Both the position numbers and the translations under genes were made by a program. Positions 44,401 through 53,432 of a stretch of 64,000 nt of DNA are shown one piece after another; within the stretch, counting starts at the first letter, position 1, and each line of letters starts with the position of its first letter. Origin of the DNA: Gordionus sp. m RMFG-2023 (lineage: Eukaryota; Nematomorpha; Gordioida; Chordodea; Parachordodidae). The DNA lies in the NCBI RefSeq assembly GCF_954871325.1, contig NC_088777.1, positions 31,721,366 to 31,785,365 of the forward strand. The letters are read 5' to 3'. Under the pieces are notes generated by a model. The model did no database searches, had not been told where the DNA came from, and saw nothing but the letters and a program-made list of their open reading frames with translations.

Positions 44401-47123
44401 ATTTTATCGGATCGGAAAAGTTTATAATATTGCCCGATACCGATGTTTTAAAAAGTTGAAATATCGGCCCGATTCGATCCAATAAAAAATATCGATACAT
44501 CCCTAATAATAGGCGAAGAAAACATAATGGTAAATAAGCGCTAATACAAATATATTCGTTTTTTCTCCTTTGTTTTTTTTTATCTAATGTATAGTCAAGT
44601 CATTCATATTGTATATGGTTCATTCCTGTTATTTTTATTTTCTGTATTAGAGTAAATTAGGTGCCCATTATGCAAAAATTGCGAAATATGGATAGAGATT
44701 AATTCAATATTAAATACCATAGACCATAGTCGAAATAGTTTGGAAATTATTAGATATTTAAATAGCGGAATTAACCCTGAAAGTAGTTCCCATTAGAGCA
44801 ATCCTAACAAGCTATATTATTTATCGGCATTGTTTAGCTATTTTTTCATTACGAAATATAAAAATTTCTTGTTTCAAATACTTATATACTTTTTACAATT
44901 TTCACAGGCATCACAACGGGAAGACAGTTACGATGAACAATTACGCGAATTAACTGCTAGACTTAAAGATGTAAGCGCATAACATTTAGGAATAAATATA
45001 TATACCTTTAATTTACCTTTTAACTGCAAAATTTGTTTAAATAAAAAATTCAATAATAAAGAAATTATGATTAATTTTATATTCTAAAAAAATCACTATT
45101 GATTTGATTTTTCAAATAGGCGGAGACTAGAGCCGAATTTTCCGAGAGATCTGTTCTTAAATTACAGAAAGAAGTCGATCGTTTGGAAGGTAATATAAAT
45201 TTTTTAAATTTATTATGTCTAAAGAGGTAGACTTTTCGCACAATTTTTTGCTTGTTTTTTCTCTCGGAGATACCTCACCCTATCTATCATTCTCATTTCC
45301 GTTTTTTTAAATTTTTTCATGTATCCCCTTTAATGACCATCTTCCGCTGCCATATATATTTTCACGCAACTGATATCAACTTTCCTCTCTGAAAAAAATT
45401 TAAGTATATTTATACCTTGACACAATTACCAAGTCATCATTCTCAACAAACTTATCATAGGCAACAATGCACACTTTATCCAGAATATCTCCATTTCTGA
45501 TATCCAATTCAACATTCTCTAGACTATCAACCAGCACCCCCCTCACACAATATTTTTATCTTACAAGTTTTTCATATATTTTTAATTCCGTAACTATCTA
45601 TTACAGTCTCTCCTTTTGCACTTTTTATCACATCATGTTTCTTTTTCGTTACCTGCTTTATAAACTAAAAGATATTTTTATTTCCTTACACACACTCCTG
45701 TCTTTTGCAAACCCGTGCCTCATTCGTTTTTGCTATTAATTTATTTTTAATTTCTACTTTGATTCATTGTTATCCCCGTTACTTTCATGTCTGCGCCTAT
45801 CATATCAAAATATTCGCTTCACTTTTGGCACCACCTGATTTGTAGGTCACCATTTTTGAAAGGATTATTATAAAAAATCTAAAATTCTCTCACCTTCAGG
45901 ATTTTTTTCCTTAAAACCAAATCCCCATGAGCTTTTTCAACCCACCTCGTTACTAATTCATTATGTTTGAGTCACCGCTCATAATCCCCTCCCCGCAAAA
46001 GAGTTTAGATGAACTTCCAATAGATTATAGCAAAATGTACTTTCTGCCAACGGGGTTGACATATTCTGAAATCTTAAATATTTTACCAAATATCATCTTG
46101 ATAATCATAAGATTATCCAGTTTTTTCGCCTCTACGATTTTGTCCATCCATTTTTCGACATTAACATGCCAACACCAACTTTGCAGCAAATTTTTATAAA
46201 CATGATTTATATTGCCAATAATTCTTGCTCCATTACCTTTCCATTTAATCTTCATACAATGCACATCTACTCTCATTATATACAGTGCATCCATAACTTC
46301 ACATACTTTCTGTGTTCTAGCTTTAACTTTTCCCAGGTCTGAAATGGGCCTGTTTTTTCTAGCTCGGCCTCTTATCCCCCAGATGAGTGTGGGCTGGTTT
46401 TTTAAAAAATTTTAATTAAGCGGGTGGTGGTCAAAATATTTTTAAAACAATGGCCAGGTGAATTTTAAATAATTTTGGGCGAAATGATCAGCACAGGCTT
46501 CTATTTATTAAAAATAATTTTTTTACTTCATAATATTACATATTTCATAAGTTTAATTAAAAATAAAATAAAGAGCCAAACCATCCATTAAAATAATTTT
46601 TATACATTGGGTGGTCGGGCGGGTTAAATTTTTTAGATAAATAAGGCAAGTGAATTTTAAAAAACCTTGGACGGGCGTTCGGATTAAAACCCACCCATTG
46701 CAGACCTTTACTTCATCATCTAGACCAGTTTCTCCACAACTTTTGTGGAATATAGTTTGGCCATATTATCTTAATTTTTGTAGGTGATTAAGGAATTTAT
46801 CCCAGCCATATTTTTCTGGAGGTTTTTGGAACGATTTTTTGATCGGATAACCTCTGTAGGTTATTTTTACACCTTGTCGAGGATACATGGAACATTTAAA
46901 ACCTCTATTAGCAGCCCAAAGAAGTTTAGGCTGAATGTAGGGAAGTTCATACTTTATACATACCTATTTTTCTAAAATTTTGTTTATATCATTGTTTACT
47001 TTTCAAAAATTTAAATTAATTAAAAATAATTTTTTTTAAGATGAATTGGTACACGAAAAAGAAAAATACAAAGCTGTCAGTGAAGAACTGGATCATACTT
47101 TCCAAGAATTATCCGGATATTAA
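29290..47123 (+). CDS. TPM: Tropomyosin gene (multi-exon, alternatively spliced)
   Basis: Encodes the two-stranded coiled coil that polymerises head-to-tail along actin filaments. In muscle it works with troponin to gate myosin binding; non-muscle forms stabilise selected filaments. Eleven coding segments plus one alternative first exon are visible: 1a, 2, 1b, 3, 4a, 4b, 5a, 5b, 6, 7, 8, 9. Any path 1a-2-3-4x-5x-6-7-8-9 gives 852 nt, exactly 284 codons, the canonical long length. The path 1b-3-... gives 768 nt, 256 codons, a short form. Every junction has AG acceptor and GT donor in the correct phase. Sequence blocks such as [36 protein letters not shown] and the FQELSGY terminus are characteristic. 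Two first exons and two exon pairs allow up to eight products. An AATAAA lies at 47150-47155. Introns are AT-rich and hold many transposon insertions. Confidence 0.97.
29404..32277 (+). other. Tropomyosin intron after exon 1a
   Basis: Holds a fragment of a GGCC-word element at about 29641-29755 (ending in TAGGTCTCTGAAAT) and a C-run at 31441-31451. No additional coding exon was found. Confidence 0.6.
32278..32403 (+). CDS. TPM: Tropomyosin exon 2
   Basis: 42 codons (residues 39-80 of the long form), beginning [20 protein letters not shown] and ending KDKAAAE. Acceptor AAAAAAG and donor GTTAAA, both phase 0, exactly the ancestral exon 2 length. It is used only by transcripts that start at exon 1a. 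Heptad hydrophobic positions are intact, with the usual core alanines. Confidence 0.96.
33975..34125. repeat. Purine-rich minisatellite in tropomyosin intron 2
   Basis: Imperfect 22-23-bp units of the form AAAAAAAGGAAATCCAAAATAGC repeated about six times, the last ones degenerate. It lies just upstream of the hAT element at 34233. Confidence 0.7.
34233..36110 (-). mobile_element. hAT element with 8-bp duplication in tropomyosin intron 2
   Basis: Ends CAGGCGCGTACGCAG and inverted CATTGGCGTACGCAG pair. The octamer CACCTAGA is repeated exactly at 34225-34232 and 36111-36118. The 1878-bp interior has minus-strand remains of a hAT C-terminus: [12 protein letters not shown] near 35040, then, beyond a nested insertion, [17 protein letters not shown] near 34580. 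G-runs of 9 (34259-34267) and 18 (36051-36068) and a C-run of 13 (36082-36094) lie just inside the ends. The coding remains contain stops, so it is inactive. Confidence 0.93.
34631..35011. mobile_element. Nested element of iterated GGGCCGGGC words
   Basis: Ends CAGAGACCTGCAG and inverted CAGAGGCCTGCAG match at 12 of 13 positions. The interior alternates GGCCCGGC, GGGCCGGAC, AAGGCCGGGCCC, CCGGGCCGGACC and related words with TTTTTTAAAAA runs, at about 25-40-bp spacing. It interrupts the hAT C-terminal coding remains of the 34233-36110 element, so it inserted later. A clear 8-bp duplication was not found (ATGTTTTT versus TTATTCTT). Confidence 0.8.
36454..36606. mobile_element. Tiny hAT-like element with 8-bp duplication
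   Basis: 153 bp starting CAGGGGCATCACT, with an inverted ATGTAGCGTCACT at the right. The octamer TAAAAAAG occurs exactly at 36446-36453 and 36607-36614. A 15-C run (36571-36585) lies inside the right end. The octamer is low-complexity, so chance cannot be excluded, but the ends and build fit the other hAT elements here. Confidence 0.7.
37547..37702 (+). CDS. TPM: Tropomyosin exon 1b (alternative first exon, short form)
   Basis: 52 codons starting [11 protein letters not shown], then [20 protein letters not shown] and ending [11 protein letters not shown] before the donor GTAATG in phase 0. The '[10 protein letters not shown]....KD.A.E' pattern resembles the alternative N-terminus of short invertebrate tropomyosins, such as the non-muscle lev-11 products of nematodes. 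Its frame joins exactly to exon 3, skipping exons 1a and 2 and giving a 256-codon protein. It must have its own promoter in 36.6-37.5 kb, but no core element was recognised there. Confidence 0.9.
38122..38255 (+). CDS. TPM: Tropomyosin exon 3
   Basis: 134 nt, the ancestral length, between a TTATCTTAG acceptor and GGTCTG donor in phase 2. Encodes [20 protein letters not shown], then [20 protein letters not shown] and DESER. Constitutive: it joins both first exons. [18 protein letters not shown] is identical to the most conserved block of arthropod tropomyosins. Confidence 0.97.
39298..39415 (+). CDS. TPM: Tropomyosin exon 4a (divergent alternative)
   Basis: 118 nt, phase-compatible with exon 3 and either exon 5. 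Encodes [20 protein letters not shown], then [19 protein letters not shown]. It shares the E-NRS and QLKEAQ core with exon 4b but replaces the near-invariant EEADRKYDE end by LESETKFQE. Acceptor CCTAG and donor GGTCCT are plausible. It is probably mutually exclusive with 4b, because using both would add 39 codons and disturb the seven-period actin repeat. Confidence 0.92.
40196..40250. mobile_element. Solo hAT-like left end, CAGGCGCG type
   Basis: CAGGCGCGCATTTAAGGGGA followed by a GGGTGGGGG / CCCCCC patch recalls the ends at 34233 and 61453. No matching right terminus was found before exon 4b. Confidence 0.4.
40850..40967 (+). CDS. TPM: Tropomyosin exon 4b (conserved version)
   Basis: 118 nt, again the ancestral size. 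Encodes [20 protein letters not shown], then [19 protein letters not shown], nearly the nematode/arthropod consensus. Acceptor CTTAAAG, donor GGTATT. Compared with 4a this copy keeps the acidic DEE cluster and the EEADRKYDE end, so it is likely the muscle-type choice (inference). Confidence 0.95.
41399..41709. mobile_element. Iterated GGTGGGC-word element in an intron
   Basis: Inverted ends AGAGGTCTGCAA and inverted TGAGGTCTGCAA. Inside, words such as GGGTAGGCC, GACGGGTGGGCT, GGCTAGGTGGGCGG, GAGCGGGGCGGGC and AATGGGCG alternate with T/A runs. No 8-bp duplication could be fixed. A close relative lies at 46334-46708. Confidence 0.75.
42549..42619 (+). CDS. TPM: Tropomyosin exon 5a
   Basis: 71 nt, acceptor AAATAG, donor CGTAAT. 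Encodes [20 protein letters not shown], then AGE and two bases of Ala. It matches the family's exon 5 (VARKL....D.ERAEERAE.GE) best in its second half. It is one of two tandem exon-5 copies separated by a 417-bp intron, and either one keeps the frame. Confidence 0.94.
43037..43107 (+). CDS. TPM: Tropomyosin exon 5b
   Basis: 71 nt, acceptor TTTTTAG, donor CGTAAA. Encodes [20 protein letters not shown], then AAE and two bases of Ala. It keeps the VARKL start of the family but has Ser-rich SSQESSESR in place of D-ERAEER, so it changes charge in the middle of the coiled coil. Probably mutually exclusive with 5a. Confidence 0.94.
43677..43752 (+). CDS. TPM: Tropomyosin exon 6
   Basis: 76 nt. Begins with the last base of an Ala codon, then [20 protein letters not shown] and VNEEK. 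This is the most conserved stretch of bilaterian tropomyosin; only N for S in the 'VSEEK' position differs from the usual. The donor GTTTTATT is weak. Constitutive. Confidence 0.96.
43823..44505. mobile_element. hAT-like element of iterated ACCGAT(C/A) words
   Basis: Ends TGGGGGTGTACCGAT and inverted TAGGGATGTATCGAT match well. Flanking octamers TTAATAAG and ATAATAGG agree at six of eight positions. Words such as ATCGGCTAATTACCGATCC, CGGATCGG and TCGGCCCGATTCGATCC occur near both ends. A separate palindromic MITE is nested at 43962-44162. Lies in the intron between exons 6 and 7. Confidence 0.82.
43962..44162. mobile_element. Nested palindromic MITE with TA flanks
   Basis: The left arm starts GTATTGCAAAATCATTCC and continues with ATTTGAGTCAATTTTTAAAA. 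The right arm is its inverse with few mismatches and ends at 44162. TA lies on both sides (43960-43961 and 44163-44164), as for Tc1/mariner-derived MITEs. 201 bp, non-coding. A second copy is at 14115-14283. Confidence 0.82.
44908..44970 (+). CDS. TPM: Tropomyosin exon 7
   Basis: 63 nt, 21 codons, [20 protein letters not shown] plus D. Strong acceptor TTTTCACAG and donor GTAAGC. Ancestral length. [10 protein letters not shown] is shared with molluscan and nematode tropomyosins. Confidence 0.96.
45120..45189 (+). CDS. TPM: Tropomyosin exon 8
   Basis: 70 nt after TTCAAATAG, ending GG before GTAATA. Encodes [20 protein letters not shown], then RLE and one base of Asp. It differs from the consensus only by S for A and L for Q in 'AERSVQKL'. 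It lies 149 bp after exon 7. Confidence 0.96.
45400..46300 (-). other. Unassigned coding-like stretch in the last intron
   Basis: On the minus strand, 46294-46025 is an open frame of 89 codons with [20 protein letters not shown] and [20 protein letters not shown]. Lower down, further pieces read [19 protein letters not shown] and [20 protein letters not shown]. Base composition is less AT-rich than the surroundings. It looks like the remains of a protein-coding insertion, perhaps a retroelement C-terminus or a retrocopy, but I cannot name the family. Confidence 0.35.
46334..46708. mobile_element. Iterated GGTGGGC-word element, second copy
   Basis: Inverted ends AGGTCTGAAATGGG and inverted AGGTCTGCAATGGG match at 13 of 14 positions. 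The interior has GCGGGTGGTGG, TGGCCAGGTG, GGGTGGTCGGGCGGG and GGACGGGCG between T/A runs. It is in the same orientation class as the copy at 41399-41709. No 8-bp duplication is visible. Confidence 0.75.
47041..47123 (+). CDS. TPM: Tropomyosin exon 9 (C-terminus) and stop
   Basis: After TTTTTTTTAAG. Completes Asp, then [20 protein letters not shown] and QELSGY, TAA at 47121-47123. This C-terminal segment forms the overlap with the next molecule's N-terminus and contacts troponin T in muscle. Only one exon 9 was found. The lone unusual residue is H in 'LDHTF' (usually S or Q). Confidence 0.96.
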
Positions 47124-48864
47124 AATTTTTGAAAAAAAGAAACTCTTAAAATAAATTTTCGATATTTTTATTTCTCAAATTTCAATTATTTAAATTACCC
47201 CCAATACTTCCAATCTTCCTTTTGTTATTTTAACCCGACCTTAAGCCATTTTACACTTAATAAAAAAAATCTCGATTTTAAATTGTAAATTTATTTATAT
47301 TAGAAAAGAAAGACTGTAAATTTATGTGAATATTTTTTTTCCTCCTAGTGCCCAAAAATATCTATTATTAAAATGACTCCCACCCCTTTACACAAGTATA
47401 GGACTTTTTTTTTAAATTGCTTTTTGATTTGTTATTTTTTAAAAATAATTTTATCGGTTTATAAAAATGTGAAACTTATGTTTCTTGTCCTCTATACTCG
47501 ATAGGTAAATTTATAGATCATTAGCGCAAAAATGTAAAGAGGGAGGGGGGGCTAATATATGTTTTTTTGGAAAATGATATCATCTCATTTTGAATTATAA
47601 AAAAAATTTACCACCTAAAAACTTTGGTATTGTAATCATAAATATTATAAAGTTTGAAACACATCTAATTTAAAATAAAAGAAACACTTATCATTTTTGA
47701 CCCTTTTTAATTATTCTTTTTATTAAATCATAATTTTGTAAATTTTAGTCATGATTTTCTCTTCTTTATTTGTGATTTTTTCCTCTATTTTTATTTCTAG
47801 AAAATTTAAAAAATTGATGTATCGGAATGATAAATTTAATTATGAAAGTTTCATAAAAAAATATACCATAGGCTTAATTTACAATAAACGCTAAAAAAAA
47901 TTTATTTGTAAATCCTAATTTTTTTATCTGACACATCTATTTACAAAAAAAACTCTTAATTAGGCATTTGCTTTTTTTTGTTTATTTAAATATATAATGA
48001 ATGACTTTTCATAAAGAAAATCATTACCTTCAACATGCTACCATGTACAATGACGACATTAATTTAATTAGTTTAAAAAAGAATAAATATTTTATTAAAA
48101 AGTAATTTGTTATCTATTTATATATATTTTTTTTTCGCCACACAATGTTTTATACCTCATTTTTTATAAAGAGAAATGATGTAATTAATGTTCAGGTACA
48201 ATTGTTTTTAGTCTTACCTTTACCTTAAATCTTTGAGGTAATTAAAGATGAATGCAACCCATTAAGCTGATGAGGTGATGTATGATGATAAAAATTTTGC
48301 CAATACAGGGTTTTCCGTTGTTTTGGAGAGATTCATATTACGAGAATACAAAATACCTAAAGAACAGTTTTTATAATCCCCTTTCAAATCGAACATCACG
48401 GAAAAATGTCATTACCCTTATTACTTTAAGTGTTTTTCGAAGTCATTTTAAAAAGAGCATTATTAAAAACTTTAATAATAAAAATAATATCTATAAACTT
48501 ATTTTTGAATAAAAAAAAAGTCGTCATTTATTTATATAATATTCATAATTACAATTTACCTATGCATAAAAAACAATATTTGGCGGTACTTAAAATAGTC
48601 TTATTCTAATGGTCCGAGGCAGCTTCCCTTCTCGCTATCCTGTTCACATGGGGTTGCCTTAAATATATTAACTTTTCTTTCCGGAAAACTTGAGGGTTAA
48701 TTTAAATTGTTGCTATAAAGTAATATCAGATACCCTACCCTTTAAAAACAAAACTTTACTATCAAATCCGTTGTATGCCTATAACCATTTTATGAAGGTT
48801 ATGAGCTTATAATTCTTAATTGGCGTTATTCCTTTGATGTTATCATTCTGTTTTAGATTAAGAA
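47124..48864. other. Intergenic AT-rich DNA downstream of tropomyosin
   Basis: Candidate AATAAA signals for tropomyosin at 47150 and near 47259. A short open frame at 48282-48512 has no recognisable features. Nothing else is supported. Confidence 0.45.
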
Positions 48865-49060
48865 TATCTTACATGCTGATTACCTAATCTTCGACAATAT
48901 AACAAGTCGATTGTGTGGATAGCCATGATGATCCTGGTGGTCTAGGCAAGACATTTTCTTATAATACTTTATTACATCCTATTTGAGGGGAGGGTGATAT
49001 TGTATTACTATTTGCATCAACTGTCATATCTTCCTGTTTTAAATCACCTATGCCATTACA
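48865..49060 (+). pseudogene. Pif1/Helitron-type helicase relic
   Basis: The plus strand shows ADYLIFDNITSRL, then in another frame DDPGGLGKTFSYNTLLHPI (from 48927) and, after a stop, GEGDIVLLFASTVISS. This is the order 'Q..+FD.I...GPGGTGKTFLYN.LL......G.IVL..ASSGIAA' of Pif1-family helicases, including the Walker A motif (PGGLGKT). Such domains in AT-rich repeat DNA usually come from Helitron transposons. No Rep domain or Helitron ends were seen. Stops show it is dead. Confidence 0.6.
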
Positions 49061-50079
49061 TTATTAGATACTTCAGCACGAATAAATCTTAGGTGTCCTA
49101 AAGCAATGGATAATAAATTTTCAATAGATATATAAACCTCATTGCGGCCATGATAGTTTATTAAAAGATAGGCAAAATAATACTTTTGCAATACAACGTT
49201 GCATTAAAATTGTTATAGTTTTGCTGCAGATTTATTTTCTCCTTAAAGTGGTCACTGATGTTTACCCAAAAACTTACAATTAAATAGATATGAAATTCTT
49301 TATTTAATTTAAGATTCTTTTATAAAATTCGAAAAGGAAAAATATAATAAATTTATCCTTTTATATTCAACAAAATAAAGTAGTACCATGACTCACATAC
49401 ATTCACATGACTAACCAATTATAAATATATATATAAAATATTTTACACCACATATGATAAATAATATAACGTTATTTGTAAAATAAAAATCCTACTCTTT
49501 AACAAAATATTTATATAATTTTTGTTAATCACAACAAATGCCAATTTTGTTTATTAGGTAATATCTTTAGAAAAACATTGCCTGTAGTAAGATTCCATAG
49601 CAAACATTCAAATGATTTATGACATCTTGACTTAGAAGGATAATACCCACGACTTTAAAAATCATATTAAATTTATTAATTGTTTGCTTAAATTAGGCGA
49701 TGGTTTATAACTCAATGATTACAATATTTCACAAGATTATGTCTAGATATTCGATACCCTGGATTCATCAAATTTTCAGAATAGTCGAATATCAATATAG
49801 ATACACTTATAAGAAAAAGTATTTAAATAACAACGTTTTGAACAATGATTTTATCATATAAATATTAAAATTTTCGAAAAAGAATTTAAATAATACTTTA
49901 AGAATACTTTTTGCAAGTCCATTTTTATCTTATCACTAAAAATGTTTTTACTTCTATAATTTTTTATTAACCACTTTATAAAATTTTATGTGAATAATAT
50001 CATTAAGGCTTAATCAAAATTAAGAATAAAATCTAATTAGCTTTCTAAATCATCAAAATTTAAATATTTGGTGATGCGG
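49061..50079. other. Intergenic stretch, nothing assigned
   Basis: AT-rich with scattered short frames. Possible further helicase remains downstream of 49060 are too weak to support. Confidence 0.4.
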
Positions 50080-50605
50080 TATAGACGGATGATGGAAAGT
50101 GAAATTTTAGAAGTGAAGGTATTACTTTACCAAGAATCCGTGCCGAGACGCATAAAAAACTATGGTGATGTTTAGTGGTGACAATTTTAAGTGGAGGAAT
50201 CCGACACATGTGGTATATGTGGAATAGGAGTTGCTATAAATTCAATCCAATGCGCTAAAGGCCAGAAATGAGTGAATAAAAGTTTTCGGCCGAATAATAA
50301 CAAACGTGATGTTTACTTAGAAAATAGTGGTTTGAATATTATCAATGGGGCAACCCTGGGAAAAGTGGAAAAGTTTTGTTATTTAGGTGACATACTAAAC
50401 GCAGATGGAGGTGTTGATTCCGCTTTGTTGCAATGTCAAACAAGCATGCATGTAAGAGGTTTAGAGAGATTTCGTCTATTCTAACAAATAAAAACGTCAC
50501 TAAAGTTAAAGGGAATAGTTTACGTAAAAAATATTTTTCAATAGCTTTAATCTGATACCCATATCATATGTTTTAATATTTTGTGGTACATAAGAGTCAG
50601 CCTCA
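50080..50605 (+). pseudogene. Non-LTR (LINE) reverse-transcriptase relic, 3' part
   Basis: Reads DTCGICGIGVAINSIQC (50203-50253), a zinc-knuckle-like CxxC block found in the reverse-transcriptase palm/thumb region of a widespread animal LINE group. It continues with GKVEKFCYLGDILNADGGVD (about 50360-50420), the 'FCYLGD.L...GG.D.A+' motif, and in the next frame FREISSILTNKNVTKVKG. The stop after GQK and the frame change near 50450 show it is dead. The 5' portion with the catalytic YADD box is absent. Confidence 0.82.
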
Positions 50606-50674
50606 AAATTAAGATCCCAACCATAATAAATATCCAAATCTAAAGGTTATTTGTTATTACATTAATATATTATG

Positions 50675-50905
50675 AGTCGATCCGAGTAGGCTCTTGGTCA
50701 AAAAATTTGATATAAATTTTAGATAATGTGAAAAATTGGGTCGAAACGATCCAAACTTTAAGTCAGGTTTTTAAGAAAACGACGGGTTGGATCGAAAAAA
50801 TTGACCACCATTTAGGGTCAAAGTCTTAAAAAACGACCCAAATTAAATTTGAGTGAGGTCGAAAAAGTCGACCCATATGTTTTAAATCGAGATCTATAAA
50901 AAACG
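50675..50905. repeat. Iterated GGTCGAAACGACCC-type word element
   Basis: GAGTCGATCCGAG, GGGTCGAAACGATCC, ACGACGGGTTGGATCG, AACGACCC and GGTCGAAAAAGTCGACCC alternate with T/A runs of about 20 bp. Same architecture as the other word elements, with its own word. Ends not identifiable. Confidence 0.5.
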
Positions 50906-51559
50906 ATCCGATGGTATAAACTTTGATTTATCAAATTTTAATTGATCTTTTTAAAAAATGAGTGTCAGGATTTTAGTATATTTAAATATTATCTTAGTAT
51001 AAAGTTGTTATTCATAAAATATAGCATAATGCTGCATGTTCCCCTGTAGAAAGACTTCCTAAGTGTGACTATAAATGTCTTTGCTAATTAATGAGGATTG
51101 CTAATTATGAAAATTTTACTTTATTGCTTTAATCTGTTTGGAATAGGGTTTGAAGGGAAGAATAATTGATAAAATAAGAGAAAATATATATTAGAACAGA
51201 GAATATAGAGATTCTAATTATCTAGTTTAGGTCAAAATTTAGTGCCCTACTTATTAATCTCTTCCATCAATTTCGCCAACCACTAAAAGGTAACTGAATT
51301 ATAAGTTCAATATAAACTAATATCATGCCTTAAGCGTAAAGTAAGCCGAACTTCTAAAAGCAATAACTATGAAACTTATATCATTAAATATTTTACATTC
51401 TGTTGCTTGCTCGTTTATTGAACAGTTTAAAGAAAAATACATTATTGGCTAAAAATGAAAAATTGCAATATTGATATCATGCTAAAAAAAACTTGAAAAC
51501 TTTACTATATTTATGATATGAGTTCTTACATATAACTTTAAATAGCATCCCATATTCTA

Positions 51560-51790
51560 TTTTATCTATTCAAAATCTGATTTCGTTAAAAATGTATTCC
51601 AATATATGTAGAATACCTACCCTTAACGAACTTGTGAAAAAATAAAAAAATTTGGAGAAATTAATGCAAATTGAAATTTATTCAAAAATTCGTTACAAAA
51701 TTGTTTGACATTGATAGGATAAGGTATTGTACACATATTTTAATACATTCGGCAAAATAGGATTTTTTAAATTAAAAAAAACGCGATCAA
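51560..51790. repeat. Diverged MITE related to 16757-17114
   Basis: CTGATTTCGTTAAAAATGTA and GTAGAATACCTACCC on the left face GATAAGGTATTGTAC and TTCGGCAAAATAGGATTTTT on the right in inverse order. Both share the core of the 16757-17114 element. Exact ends cannot be set. Confidence 0.5.
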
Positions 51791-52335
51791 TAATTGATTT
51801 AAAGTTGAGTAAATATTAAAAAATTAATAACACTGATCCGGGCACATCGGACATAATTTTGTAAAGACTACAAAATCTAAATATAATAAAAAGTCTGGAT
51901 GAATGATTATATTTGAAGATAGTAACTTCTTTACCAAATATTTTTGTTAATTTTTTAAAATAATTTAAACTATAAAACATTTGAAATTTTCACGTTAATG
52001 GCACAGATATAATTAAAGGGTGATGAGAACTACTTTCTAGTTGCTTTAACTTATAATTTGTAATTTATTTTCTTTATATTTGCAGATATAATCTTATATT
52101 ATTAATTTTGGGAGGACATTAAATGATAGAATAAATAATGAAATGAAATATATTTAATCAACCATTACTTAAGATTCGTGTAATTTAATTACTGAGCTAA
52201 TTAAGCCCTTTTCTTTATATAGGTTCGTACTATAATGAAACTAAATATACTAATAGTTATTCTTAAAATATCAAATTCATACAGATGATAGGATAAGTTT
52301 AAAAATTTTGTTTGATAAATTATATCGTAGCTAAC

Positions 52336-52395
52336 AAATGGCGTAACCAGGGGTAAAGGGGGCAGGAAATTTAACAAAATCCACCCCCCCCCCCC
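52336..52395. mobile_element. Possible solo hAT end
   Basis: AATGGCGTAACCAGGGGTAA followed by a G-rich patch and a 12-C run (52384-52395) looks like a hAT terminus. No inverse partner was found. The surrounding 50906-53147 is otherwise unassigned AT-rich DNA. Confidence 0.35.
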
Positions 52396-53147
52396 TATTC
52401 ATCACCTTATTTGAAATAAAAAAAATTGCAAATAAATTTAATTATTTTTAAGATATAAAAACATTTTTTAATTTTTAACGTTAAATTCCATGTTGACATA
52501 AAAGAAATATTTTTCACTTATAGGTGATATCAGAATGACCTACATAAGGTGTTTTTTTTTAAACTTAAGACTTTATTGTTTTTAATATAAGTTTGAATGT
52601 CCTACGGGCTATTGGCATCAACCCGCCCTGCTCCCTCCCCTAGAATACTTATACTGAAAACTTATATTGTTTCAATGTATATTATTTTTATTAATATCAT
52701 GGAAGATACTATATGATAAATAGTATATTATCTAGCTGAAATAATATCGAATAATGACTTAAATATGGTAATATAAAAAAGTTAGGTTGCAGCTCTAGGA
52801 TTTAAAAAAAAATGATTAAATTATGAAAATAAGAAAATAATAAAAATTTAAATGTTATTAGGAAATATTGGTTTATGAAAAATAAGATACAAATTTCACG
52901 TAAATAAATATAAAAAAGGGACAAAATCATTAATTTTTATATATAATTAATTATAGTAAGTATATATTTTTTAAAATTAATCTAATATTTTTCTAAAGAG
53001 AAAGAATAAAAATAAAAGTAAAAGTAATAGTATAATTATTATAAAAGCGTTGAAATTTGAAAAAATGCTTTAAATATATCGTTTATCTAACTTTTCCCTT
53101 TTTCTTCATCCTATTTATCTTCGTTCTTTTCCCCTACCGAAACACGT

Positions 53148-53432
53148 TTAACGCGAACAAACAACGCAATTGATTACTTTATCGGCTGGATAATTGTCGC
53201 AATTCAAAATTCCATTACTGCAAATAGATTGCACTACGTAAAGAGCTGAACCATCTCCTTTGATTGTCTTTTCCTTACCTCGATTGTGATGAGATATTTC
53301 GCCATCACTATCCACACAAATGTATTCAGAACGAGCAAACTGATTGTTCAAGGACATTATAAACCCAGAATATTCGACATCCCATTGTGGCGGGCAATTT
53401 ATTTTAGCTGGGATCATGACTGAAACTGCCAC
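53148..53432 (-). CDS. Collagen last exon: second lobe of C-terminal domain
   Basis: 95 codons including the stop (TAA at 53148-53150). Starts [20 protein letters not shown] after an AAAAAAAG acceptor. Contains [27 protein letters not shown] and ends NCVVCSR. The Cys pattern (CPP, YIC, SIC, LNC, CVVC) matches the second half of the spongin-type domain. Phase 0 with the preceding exon. Confidence 0.94.
   Translation of the reverse strand: MAVSVMIPAKINCPPQWDVEYSGFIMSLNNQFARSEYICVDSDGEISHHNRGKEKTIKGDGSALYVVQSICSNGILNCDNYPADKVINCVVCSR

Noticed and set aside
45467-45739. Plus-strand 90-codon open frame in the last tropomyosin intron
   Set aside because: Ser/Phe/Tyr-rich translation of an AT- and pyrimidine-rich strand. 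The opposite strand gives the more protein-like reading.
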